From NCBI GenBank assembly GCA_000507305.1, contig DF240132.1:1-64000 (forward strand): DNA of 64,000 nucleotides, written 5' to 3'. Position numbers and translations under genes: made by a program. Below are positions 46,201 to 58,400 of the stretch, one piece after another (position 1 is the first letter of the stretch; the number at the start of each line of letters is the position of its first letter). A model generated the notes under the pieces. It saw only the letters and a list, made by a program, of their open reading frames with translations. It made no database searches and was not told the DNA's origin. The stretch comes from Breviolum minutum Mf 1.05b.01. Taxonomy: Eukaryota; Sar; Dinophyceae; Suessiales; Symbiodiniaceae.

Positions 46201-47834
46201 ATCCAGGTGGAACCCTTCCTTCATTGTCAAACAAATCTTGTTCAAAATTGAAGTCGTGACCTCGGTAAGTTTTAACACCCAGACAGTCAGAGTCCTGCTG
46301 AACTGCCATCCTGCTGGCGAAATGGGGGGGGAATGTACATCGCATGTTGACAACGGAAAAGGAACTGTCAAAGATTGAAGATGATCTGGCCAAATCATAA
46401 TATTTCACCAACCTAGATATCCTTGAAATCAGGGGATTTTTCTTCCTTAGCCACCTTTTGAGGGCCCAGGTCCTGTGAGGTCGCTATAATTTGACCTAAA
46501 GATGATGTCTACGAGGTTCTTCCGAATGACCTATTTCAGGTTGTTTTACGTGACCTTTCCAGGGATGAAGTGACCTCCATTTGCATGATCAAAAGGTCAC
46601 TTGGAAGAAGCTGGTAGATGTGTTTTTTATTAAACCAAACCTGTTTGCTTGCATTAGAGGGTAGCGAATTCGGCAAACCAACCTCTTACAAAGTACCATT
46701 CATTATAAAAGTCAAGTCTTAACATGATTCTTTGACCCTCCGAAACTACCAAATGACTGTGTGAGTTTTTCAACCAGGCTTTCACACAACAATCTCTTGA
46801 GAGGGTTCTGGTATGTCATATGGTCATACTTAACTCCCTGAATCATTCTCAACTTCTGCTCATCCAGCCGACTAAAAGGTGAATCTGGGGGAAAACATCT
46901 GATGAGATGGATGAGGTTGTTTACTTTACAACCTTACAACTAATTCATCTTTATCTCCTGGTTCCTAAGAATCCTTCAAAATTTCGGCCGGGGGGTGTCA
47001 AGTTGCCACCTAGGGGCCCTCAAGAATTGTCATTAGATTAGTGATGATTAGTTTGCGTGTGTGTTTCCATATGAAGGGGATCATGATTCTTACACGCAAT
47101 TTCGCTTGGTGTCGCCATATGTTGCCTTCCAAACCACCAAACAGTCCATCCAACAACATCCCAACGGATGTAGAACCGTACCTCCGAAAGATTGGTATCT
47201 TTGATCTGCAAGCTGCTTGAGGATAGGTGGGACATTTCTTTCTGAACCTGCCAATGGCCCAAAGGACTTCAATGTGCATGTGCTTGGGGGAAAATAAAAA
47301 TAATGCGCCAAACTTCTCTAAAATTATGCCAGAAAAATATGCTGGGCAACATTCTAATTTTTCACCAGTTCTGAATGAGAAGAAACTATAGAAGTCTTTT
47401 TTGGGGTGGTTGCTTTAGTGAACAGCAAGATGTGCAAATCGATCTCTTTTTTGGCGCAAGTTTCGGTTTGCCACGTTCAGGCGTTAAGATGTTGATAAGT
47501 ACAACCCCAAGTTTGGAGAAGTCATCTTCATCCAAAAACGGGTTCCTGAAAATTGCCGGTGGCGCATTTCCCCGGTGTCAGGTACTTCCTGACTTTGAAG
47601 GTGGTGGGATTGGCGGCTCAAGGCGGCTGCTCAGCTTAACTGATAGCTTGCCACCAGGAGTGTACTAACCCCAGCTGTCACCGTGATGCCATTACTCTTG
47701 GAGTCCGAATTGTCATTGCCGCTGGAGCCAGAAGACCAACCCCAGGCTGCTGACACCGACTGGATGGGTCCCGAGAATGACAGAAGTTGCACCAAGAGCA
47801 TTCCCAAAACAGCAAAGGAGAGGCGACCCAACAT
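40522..47834 (-). CDS. Nine-exon gene for a 311-residue secreted protein rich in Trp, Tyr and Gly
   Basis: Exons 47834-47670, 47247-47182, 46294-46171, 44697-44641, 43401-43272, 42881-42803, 41597-41506, 40879-40794 and 40658-40522 join with matching phases; the 936 nt are exactly 312 codons with TAA. The N-terminus MLGRLSFAVLGMLLVQLLSF is a clear signal peptide, with likely cleavage near VSAAWG. The middle is an aromatic, acidic region: NEGRVPPGFGWLPQYDVC, DGSRYYCDAGGCEDQYGGYW, HGRIWQKDWEGYWDADDNK. Then come IIATRRAASEAYWDFDR and a helical end with VAEKAVDNALTAARCRMDGF and KQVELQTILSLLVLSDEQ. I know no family with this order. The donor at 43271 is GC. The TTG microsatellite at 43103-43224 follows exon 5. 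Likely extracellular or in the secretory pathway; function unknown. Confidence 0.75.
42435..42537. repeat. MITE, CTAACATG family with CCATTTTCAGGGG core
   Basis: Ends CTCCCTGAAACTGAAATGAC and AATGTTAGTTTCAAGGAGG are inverted. The internal CATCCATTTTCAGGGG is shared with copies near 20475-20590, 46040-46116, 52695-52800 and 61890-61960. Confidence 0.65.
42907..43030. repeat. GAT-rich microsatellite
   Basis: GATGAT runs with AAAT and GAC interruptions in the intron between exons 5 and 6 of the secreted-protein gene. It is a shorter relative of the array at 18757. Confidence 0.75.
43103..43224. repeat. TTG / GTTGTGG microsatellite
   Basis: About 120 bp of TTG with GTTGTGG interruptions. It produces a spurious poly-Thr frame on the minus strand that appears fused to real exon 5 (43401-43272), but in a different reading frame. 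The exon ends at a GC donor before the repeat. Confidence 0.9.
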
Positions 47835-47902
47835 GGCGGAAGGAGGGAAGAGAATCAACGAGCCGAACTCACTCCGAACTGCTGCTAATCGGGGCAAATG
47901 GA

Positions 47903-47935
47903 CTTGAGCATCCGAAAAAATCCAAAAGTTTTCGA
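47903..47935 (-). promoter_or_regulatory. Possible trans-splice acceptor ahead of the secreted-protein gene
   Basis: On the minus strand the sequence CTTTTGGATTTTTTCGG is followed by ATGCTCAAG and lies 69 nt before the ATG at 47834. A T-rich tract followed by AG is what a leader acceptor needs. The whole spacer to the upstream stop is 253 nt, so the mRNA 5' end must form here. It is not a spliced-leader gene, only a candidate acceptor. Confidence 0.3.
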
Positions 47936-48087
47936 AAATCACACAGAACTTATCACTCTGAAGAGTTACAGTAGTTATTTATGACCTTGAGAATGCCGTC
48001 GATAAACCACTGTGCTTCTATTTTATTCGGCTCAAGTAAGGACTCACACATGGCCAATTCGGAACCCATCTTTTTTAGGCCTTCGAT

Positions 48088-49437
48088 CTACCAGGCCTCT
48101 TCCATTTGTCGCTGTTGGAAATCGGCACCCTGCTGGTTGTAGCCATTCACTGCCCGTGTCACCTCAAGGTACGATGACTACAGCCATCTATACCGACGTC
48201 TTTGCTTCTCAGAAATGCTGGAAGAAGATCCTGCAGATTCCCTCCTGTCATATTTATGCTGCATTATACAAGTACTCCAGGGAAGTAAGATATCTATAGA
48301 TATCTCCTTTAAAGGTTGCTGGGGCCAGATGATTTTCCTAGGTGGGATACGTAGCCGTTCGCAGGAGGGTACAAATACCACCCCAAAATTGAAACACCAC
48401 AGTGTTTCTCCGGCACAAAAATCCTGCTGGATGTTTTTAAAGCACAACGAAAAGACACCCCATTTTAGTGATTGATTTCGTTGACCTTAAAAACTTCTTA
48501 GAACAAAATTACGCCCCTGAAAAATTAACAGCAAAATCCCCCTGAACAATGATTCAACTGGAAATATAGTCCCAGGTCCTGGGTGACATTCCTTCATTTC
48601 CGCTGGGGGGGTAAACCCTCTTGAGGTGAGCCCCATTGGTTTGGGGGTCGGGGTGTTTCATGACTTTAGTGACAAAAAGTCAAGGGCCTCGAAGTGTAAC
48701 AGCATAGAAGAAACATGAAATCCTGAAACTGAAATTCATCCATAATTCCCACCTGCCAACATCGAAAAAAAACTAAAACGAACAGCAAAAAATGACCCCT
48801 GCAAACAAAACAGGCGTTTACTTCCCGAAAGGAAACCATCGTCTTTCAACCAGTTTCAGGGAGCCGTAGGATTCATGATTGAACAACTTCAAACTTGGAC
48901 CTGGGGACCTGAACATTTGAAAAATACTCCAGAAGGGCTTCATATGTAACGAACACATGTAACCTTATGATGTGTCCTATCATTCTTAAAGATTACCGTG
49001 ATGTTCCAGCATTGGTTGTGATTTGCTAGGACATTCCATACTGCTAATAGATTTTGGAACATCAAGAACATCCCGTGACGCTCTTCTAAGATATTCTATC
49101 AATATGTCGAGAACAAGACGCAAGCACCAACTTCCCAGTCTTCTTGACCTAGTTGGTGGTTTCAACCCAGTCAAATTGGATCATTTCCCCTGGTAGGGGT
49201 GAAAATAAACTATGTTTCAAACCAGCACTTAGTGACTTCCTACAACCAACAAGCTTAACCGACCATCCACCTTACCTGAGAGTTCTCCATTGCATCTCGT
49301 CGATCTTGCTCCTGCATAGCCTTGCGGAAAGGTGATGATTCGTGTGGGCAAATAGATGGATTCCACAAACGCATCGTACATACAATAAATGTGTATATAT
49401 ATAAATAAAATACACTGTCAGTTGCAGTTGCTGTTGC

Positions 49438-49469
<32 letters not shown>

Positions 49470-52400
49470 TTGGTGTTGTTGTTGTTGTTGTTGTTGTCGT
49501 TGTTGGCGGTTTGGTTGCTGGTTGGTTGTTGCAAGGCTGCGATCTCCTCTCTCCCCGGCTGCGATCGGCCTGGTTCAAGGCCCAACGATCTGCCTGGCAG
49601 CAGATGGAAGGCATCGAGGTATGGCCCTTCTAAATGTTGCTTATAAATGGATATAACTGGGCGTTATAACTCCTATCAGTAAGGGTTATAACCCCAGGTA
49701 CCCATTTATTTTCGGCCATTTATAGGGGATAAGTTATGGCTCCATCTTATAACTATAGTGAGGGGGCCCACCTTGGACAGTTTCTATATCTGAAAGTCAA
49801 AAATTGTGAGAATGAACTGTAGGGGAAAGCTAAAAAAAGAAGGAAACATCTTCCAATCATCATTCAGGGGTCATTAGTCATTAAAAACCCAAACGAAGCA
49901 CAAAAAAGGGGGAACTCCCTTAAAATTATCATGCATTTGCTGCTTGCTTGATCTCCCCAAAATGGTAGTTTGCTGATCCCTGAAGCAGGAACATGCGAGT
50001 TTATTTCGGAATCTAAATCTGTTTGTGCTGAATAACTTCAGAAACATGTATCTACCCATCTGCCCTGTGATTAGCTCCAGAATCTAAGGCCTTTCATGGA
50101 GGGTCCAAACAATTAAAATAGCCTTCCCAAGTGTACGCAAAGCATCCTTCTTAGCTCCCAATCGTTCCAATCACCCGCCCTTTCAAACAAATATATTTCT
50201 ATATAGGTCTATCTACTATTTATATACATTTATACATTTATGAGTACATAAAAAATTAGGAATAAGAAATTGGGCACCAACCAAAAGGCAGCAAATTAGG
50301 CCAAACAAAAACTGCAATAAGCCAGAGGAGTCCCAGCCTTCCCTTGCATGTGGCCCACATCCTGCATCCTAAGTGGTAACACGAGCGAAGAACATGCTGT
50401 GGGGGTCAACATGTTTGGAAGACCTGTGCAAGAAAGAAGGCAGGTCCGTAGGGCATCACTCTTTCTCCCATAGTCATGGAAGTAGAAGATGATTTAGTTG
50501 AAAGGTAATTGCTATTGGAGGGACCAATTTTTAACTTCCATGATTATGGGAGGATGGGTATTGCATCCCAAACAATCTTCATCCGAGCAACAATAAAACG
50601 TCCTGCAAAATATTCATATCGCTTGGGGCTTTCTGAAATTTCCACCTCACTCCAACTTCCCTCATTTCCTGTCATTTTAGGAGGGTTCTTCTTGTTAAAG
50701 TATATACTTGAAAAAAAAACACACGGAAGAATATTCCTTTATGAGATTTTGGCGACATTTTCGTTTTTACCGTGTTTTTTTGTTGGTGTTTTTGTGTTTT
50801 TTACCTTGATGGGCTTCCTAGCTTTCATCCCAAAAACCCAACCATCCCGGGAGTTCCCCCAAACAGACCTTCGATTTTTTGCGCACGGATGTTGTTGTTG
50901 AACTCCATGGGTTAAAGCTTCCACTCTCTGCCATAAAAATATGGGTTCAGTGTAAAAATGGCCTGTTTTTTTTTGTTTGAAAGGCAAGTAATTATACCAT
51001 ACCTTTGCAGTAGGGACCCATTTTTCACTGAGACATGATTTCTGGGAGGAAGGGTAACAAAAATCAAACTGTCAATTGCAACCTGCTTTGATGCGCGTTG
51101 AGAAGCCCATACACCACCAAAACAACCTATGGTACAAATTAAGTGCTGTCTCTAACGGCAAAGCCCACCACTTCTCCATATGCCACTATATACCCTCCCC
51201 CCTGCACAACACAAACATGTCCCTCAAAGTGGGCCCCGACCAGTTATATTCAGGTTATAACTCCACTTATAGGGGCACTTATAACCCTAGCTACCCATTG
51301 AATAAAACCATTTAAATAAGGGTTCCCCATAACTCCATCGGAATAACGATCCGGGTCGAACCGGGCTTCACCCGATCCTAAATCTGCCAACTGCCCAAAT
51401 GCCCAAACCAGGGCACACCATGCTTTCCTGCGCCAACTCCGTTTCCTCCTTCTTGGCCTTTGCCTGCTGTCGTGCCAATTTCGTCTTGGCGCTAATGGCC
51501 TGGCGATTTTTGTCCATGGGTCAACCCGTGGTTCCACCCAGGAGATGGGAAAAAAAAAATCACGTATGGGAATATCCATATGATTATGTATATATAATAT
51601 GTATAAATAATATGTATATATATATACACATATATATCTTGAATTCGAGAAAAAAAGCAAGCAAAACAACACCAACATTCGCAAAAAACTAAACCTTTCC
51701 ACAATTCACAGTCTTCTCTAAAATGTGCTGATCAAATCCTACGGGGGTATCTCCGTTCATCGCTCCCCATTACTAGCCGTTTGAGCAACGGCCGCAAAAC
51801 CCTTGGCTGACATTCCATTGAATCCTCGCTAGATTTTTTGTTTTTTGGGGGGTGATCCGTATAATGGCTTTTTACAATCCCTAAAACAAATCTATAGGTA
51901 GTATAAAGAGGTCCTAGTTTCACGAACCAAACCTGGAGATCGTCATCCAATTGCTCAGCATCTCGTTCATCTTGCAAGGACTTGCACTGTGTCATGATCT
52001 GCCTGGAGTGGGATGGATGCAATGGTCAAAAGATGCAAGTCCCCAGATCAAATACATATTAGTATACATATATAATGTTTGACGTTTGATACATAAAACT
52101 CTTGCCGGAAAAACAACAACAATTCCATATATGATGATATATTGATGAATAACAGCAAATACGCTACACATACATACATACGCCTTTACAATCATCGATT
52201 CTTGCATCCTAAATTAAAGGAGTAAGTGTTGGCTACAAACACTACAAGTCACTACAAGTTTCACGAAGATTTGCATGTTCTTCTCCAGCACGAGGCAACT
52301 TGAATGTGTCAACGGTGAGTCAACTTCAAAAAAATCCGACAAAGAAAACCCTCTCACGCTGGGTAGTTTCAATTAGCTGAAAATAACTATATATATATAT

Positions 52401-55400
52401 ATTGAATATATAGATCCATCATGTCCCACTTTTTGAAAGAGAAAGGATTCCCAAATTATTGGAAAAACACCACCACTTAGAATCAAGCCCCCTCAGTGTC
52501 CTGTGACAGTCACACATCGAGCGGTTTGGATCTGCTCGCTAGAATTTACCCTTGTCCAATAAAATCAAGAACACTACAGGTCCCTTAAACTAAGATCTTG
52601 CTGAAAAAAAGGTTCTTGCGAAGCTGCAGCTACAAGCACTTTTTGGGGCCATTTCGGCCTATCTTCAGGACCTTTTGCTGTTGCACTCCCTGCAACTAGC
52701 AGGGAAAGCCTCTGAAAATAAGCCGAATCCCAAAAGGAAATTCATCAAACCCATTCAAACCCAACCATTGATTTTCAGGGGTGAACCTGGTTTTAGGAGG
52801 TTATCTCGTACAACTACTCTTTCTCAAAACACTCAGGGTTCAGTGGATATTGGCAAAAACTTCTAAAGGTACCCTCCAGGGAACTCTTATGTCCCCTTGA
52901 AAGGTAGCAGGGACTTGGTGATCTTCCTCTGGCATGGTATATAAATGCCTTCCCAGGAGGTACTATTGGAGATACACCCATTTCTAGGGATTGGTTTCCT
53001 TTAAGAACCATTGATTAGCCATTAAGAAACGCCCAGTTTAAGGGATGGCTCGGATGGTTTTTTCTGGCCACCATCCACCATCCTTTCTCCCAAGGCAACC
53101 AAGGCACTGCAGCTTAGGAAGTTCCCGTGCCAAATCTTGACGTTTACCTTGGTGGGTTGATGGAACTGTTGATGGCAACCAGAAATCTGGCGAGAAAAGC
53201 AGTTGAGGTTGGTAGTTTATCCCATGATTTGCAGGGTTTGGGATACATCCCAGGTGGTTGCTGCGGATTTCTGAACCATCAACAGAACCAAAGCCTTTAG
53301 GGTCCAAGGTTTTAAGAACGCCCTTTTTTTACGGGACATGGGGTGCATATGAAATTGCAGAATTATAAAGTTGGATAAATAATATGTACTATTGTAAACC
53401 ATATCAATATCCACCTAATTTCTGTATATACTTGGTCTTCAAGTTGGCCTTTATAGAATAAATACACATCCTATTGATAAGCTTTACCTGGTTTAACCCT
53501 TCAGATTTAGATAGATCAAAGAAACATCCCAAGCATCTGTTCATAAACAGGCTGACTACCCAGGTGTGTGGATGATCAGAAAAATCTGAAAACACTAACA
53601 TTCAACCCTTTTGCCACATGGGATGTGTAACGCAACCTGGATACTTGATTCGTTTTCGACGCAGCTGGTCGTCATTTTCCAGCTGATTTTTCGGCATTCA
53701 AGAATAAAAGCACATCATACTATCTAGGGGTACCTTGGAATTGTGGTGATTTCCCCCTGCAAATTCCAACTCCAAGCGTCGCACCCATCGTTCCAGACTT
53801 CGTCCTGCTGCATCCACGGCCGCCGATGCGCGCCGCAAGGATGGTGTCAAGCGATGCTCCGGACGAGCCAGGCGTTGAAGTACCACCTGATGAACCCGGC
53901 AACTGAATTTTGGATACATCGGAGACACTTCATCTCGAAATATATCTATATAAAAACATGTAAATTTATATGCAAACATGAATACACACACACATATATA
54001 TATATATATATTGTAAATTGATAAATACTACATATATATACTGTAAAATATGAAAAACATACATATATATATATATATATGTATGTAAAATATTGTAAAA
54101 TACAACATATATATATATTTTTACAGTATTGGGATACCCTAGGATACCACCACCCAACTACAGGACCACAGGGAATCGGAGCATCTAATATATAACTCCC
54201 TTATAATTTGAGTTTTCTTATGGTTTGAAGCCTGGTGCAGTGATAGTGGTTACAAAAGCAGTGGGACAGCCGGGTGCAACATGATCAGTTGGACTGAGCA
54301 GTCCCCAGCAGCTTATCCATTGAGTTATATTTCCAAGAAAGCTGGAACCTAAGTCAAGAAGGGCAATCGTATGCCAGCTTTCCTTTTTAGCAATGCTAGT
54401 GTTGATGGTTCAGAAATCTGGCGAGAAAACCAGTTGAGGTGGGTAGTTTATCCCATGTGTTTATGGGGTTTTATACATCCCAGGTGGTTAGCCGGATTTC
54501 TGAACCATCAACAGTAGGTCTCATAAGGTCTCATCAGATATCAATTTCCTAGAAGTTCTGTATTACCCAAGTGCCAAGAGACTAGAGATGCATGCTGAAG
54601 GTCTTCCGGCTTGGCTGTGGCCAAAGGATCCTTAGATCAAACCAAGAAATGGGAATTTCAGGGGTTCTCGTGCTCCAAGGATGCAGCCATGGTGACACAA
54701 CTGGAAAAAGTGCATCGAAAAAGAGATCAAATATACACCCCTGAAATTCAACAGAGATACACCCCTTAAAGACTAACATGACGTTGGAACATCACCGTTT
54801 TCAATAGGAAATAAATATCTTCCATTGTCATGTTAGTTTTCGGGGGGTACCAAAAATAGCCATAGTTGAAGCCGGAGATACATTCTCCAAAGCATCATTT
54901 TTTAAATATCTATGTTAAATACCAGTGACACAAGAATAAAAGACAGGTTCAAGCCATACAGGAAGGCCCGCCCCTTGTTGCAAATATGACAGCACCCCTG
55001 TAAACTCTACTTAACCCCAGTTATAAGTAGGTGTAACGCAGTAACTCATAAATCCACCTATCCAACAGTTTGAGAGGGACCAAAATCATTGTAGAAGAAG
55101 GATATCCATCTCTGTATTTGGAGGAATGCCAGGAACGAATTATTGAAGTTTTAGATTTGCTCAAGTAAGATGATTGATTATATAGATACAACACCGTTAA
55201 CATTCACAACATATGAATACACATGGTCGATTCGTATATAATCGCGAGAAAAGCCCATGAAGAATGCTTCAGGATCCGAAAATCATTACTGCAACAAGCG
55301 AATCCAACGATGTGACATCACCAACGGGCTGGGAACCTACATGGACTGTGGAGACCTTATCCATCAACCCCAAAAAAAAACAGCCTGGTGATATCTGCAG

Positions 55401-58400
55401 CCAAAGGTTCCCAAACAGGGCACTTTGCCATGCATTCCTTCAATGCTTCAGTTTCCTGCCTGTGTGGTGCTCTTTGTTCAGTCACGACAAAAACTATCAA
55501 AAACTTGTGTTTTTCGACGTACCCCTTCCTGAAACTAACAGCAAGTTCGCCGCTGAAAATCAATGGTTGACAGATGAATCATTTCCTCTTGGGATGGATA
55601 CCTTACCTTTGGGGACTTGGGGAGATGTTAGTTTCAGGGAGTGTATGCCCTTGTATTCTTGAACAGTAGCATCGCACTGTACTCATCATCATCATCTTCT
55701 TCATCATCATCATCATCATCTTCTTCATCATTAACAACAATGTTCTTCCATGTTGTGATGAATTCCAACTCGCATGTAGTCTACACATCCTTACTGTCAC
55801 TATTACATTGTCACAGCAATATGGCAAAACACTCCAACAGGTTTTCTTCTCATCACTTATCATGATCATCACTGTGGCCAATCTGAACTCTATTTTTGCC
55901 ATCATGCGTTATCAGGTATCATCCGTGCATCACAACTTTTTAGTAGGAAACGTATACTGTATTTGTACATATGCACAGCAAAACAAACACAACATGCATC
56001 GTAAAAAAAAATGATATTTTGCTACCCCCAAATTCGCCAAGGATCTCTTCTTTGAGAGCTTCAGCTTCACCTTGGTGATGGAGGTTGTCTAACCTGACAT
56101 ACCTGCCTTTAGCAGCCAAGATATACATTCGAAATCCTGAACTAAAGGGTACACCCCCGAGGTTTAACAGCTCGACCCTGGAAAATGGATGGTTGGAAGA
56201 CGATCCTTTCCTTTTGGGTTTTGGTAATTTTTCAGGGGCGAACGCCCGTTAAACTTCCAGGGGGGCAAGCAATTTGTTTTCCGATGTCAAAATAGACAAA
56301 ACACACATTGGGCAAAAGGTGGTTTCATGAAACCTCGGATTCCCCACACAAAATTGGGGTGGGAAAAAAAAAACAGGGTTTTAAGTGGGCAATGACTCTA
56401 CTTGAAATATTTCGTAAGGAACCTGGAATTTGTGACATTTTTTTTTGCAAGGTCTTGCGGAATCACCTTTTTCGCTTAAAACATATATCTTGACTCATCC
56501 CGGACCGAAAACATTCATATGACATATGCCTTCAACAACTGGAGGTTTCAAGGACTGACGGCAATTCGGCTGGCATTCTCCATCTAACCAAAAATGAGCC
56601 TTACTTTTCATTGAATCCTGGTTGTTTAATAGGAATCCTTATAATGGTTTATTATGATCACCACCTTTTTTACCCCAAGCAGCGAAAAAAAATATGTTTC
56701 ATTGCTCAAATCACCTTGCATCAAGCATCCATACAAAAGGGCCGCGTGAGCCATCTGTTCGGCACCCCAAAAAGATATTCCAGATTCATAGACAAGGCCA
56801 ATGTTACTCAAACAAAACAATTTTCCAATGCCATGAACCTCAACTTAGGTTTATACAGCAATTTTACATTCCCATAATTATATAGTTATATACTAAAATC
56901 ATGTTCTACAGCACTTCTTCCCTTAAAGGGCAAGATTTCCCTGAAAAACAAACCGCCAACATTTGCAAAATTGCCGACCTGGAGCTGGAGGTCCAAGTTC
57001 TTGAGGTATTGCTCCGAGTTCTTGATCTGCAGCAGCAATGAGAAAAACCTGTTACCTTTACACAAGATCCCTAGTTGGTGGTTTCAACCTATTTGAAAAA
57101 TATTAGTCAAATTGGATCATTTCTCCAGGTAAGGGTAAAAATAAAAAATTATTTGAAACCACCATCTGGGATCCTGGTTGAGTACCCTCCAGAAATTTAA
57201 CGGGCGTTCGCCCCTGAAAAGTTACCAAAACCCAATAGGAAAGGATCGTCTTCCAACCACCATTTTTCAGGGGCGAGCTGTTAAACTTCGGGGGTGCAAT
57301 ATCAATATCAATATATATCCATTAAAAATTGACTAGGACCTTCCCAGCAGACCTATTCCAGAAATATTAGATACTCAGGGCCACTGGTCTGTTATTTGGG
57401 TCCTGTTGGAGATTTCTTAGATGATAACACTCCTTTTATCGCTTATTGCCATATTTGAAATTTGAAACATGCAAGAAAACAATATGTTTATGTCAAATTG
57501 GATGATTTCCCCAAGTAGGAGTAAAAATCAGTTCCCCAACTAGGAGTAAATATAGAATATATTTGAAACCATCTATGAATCTTTTTTTTGTCTTCCCCCT
57601 CCCCCCAGCAAACAACCTTCAAGCTCTCAATATCAGCTCATCCTACCCACCCGAGGAACCTACATCTTCACCAGCATAGCTATCGTAGCCACCAGATTCA
57701 TCCCCAACACCATCATAGCCATTATAGCCATATCCATCGTCATAGCCGTAGTGATCATAGTCATTGTATCCATAACCATCATAGCTAGCATAGTCATTGT
57801 ATCCGTAGCCGCCAGGATCTTGAGCACTTTCACCTCCCAAATGGAATGAATTTCAAAGGTCGATGGATGAGTCATTGAGTCATTGGGTAAAACCCAACCC
57901 AAATCATTTGCCCCATTTGTCCAGTCAAATCACATAAGATTATTATATACATTTGTTTGTATTGTTTGATCTCCCCAAAATTATGGGTAATCTAATGACA
58001 CCTAGATAAATATCATTAATAAACGTGGAGCCTAATGCTTAAAAAGAGCTTTGGATGACCTATGGGATGGCCATCAGTTTGTTCATTTCAACCTAATTGC
58101 CCTGTAAAACATCCCATGCCAATACAAGGGTGGACCCAAAAATCAGTTATAAGTAGGGTCAGCACTCGACTTACAGGAGGTTATACTATAACCCCAGTTA
58201 CCCATGTATTTTCGGCCAATTATAGATATTTATAGGGGGCCCCATAACTCCATTGATTTATTACGATCGTAGGGGCCCCACCTTGAACCTTTAGGGGCCA
58301 AACCTTCAACCATAGCAGGTAGCCGGCAGTGTTGCCTGTCTGAAAATCAGAGTTTCAAGGCTGAAAAGAACTCTTGGACCAAAGCCTGAGTCCAAACTTT

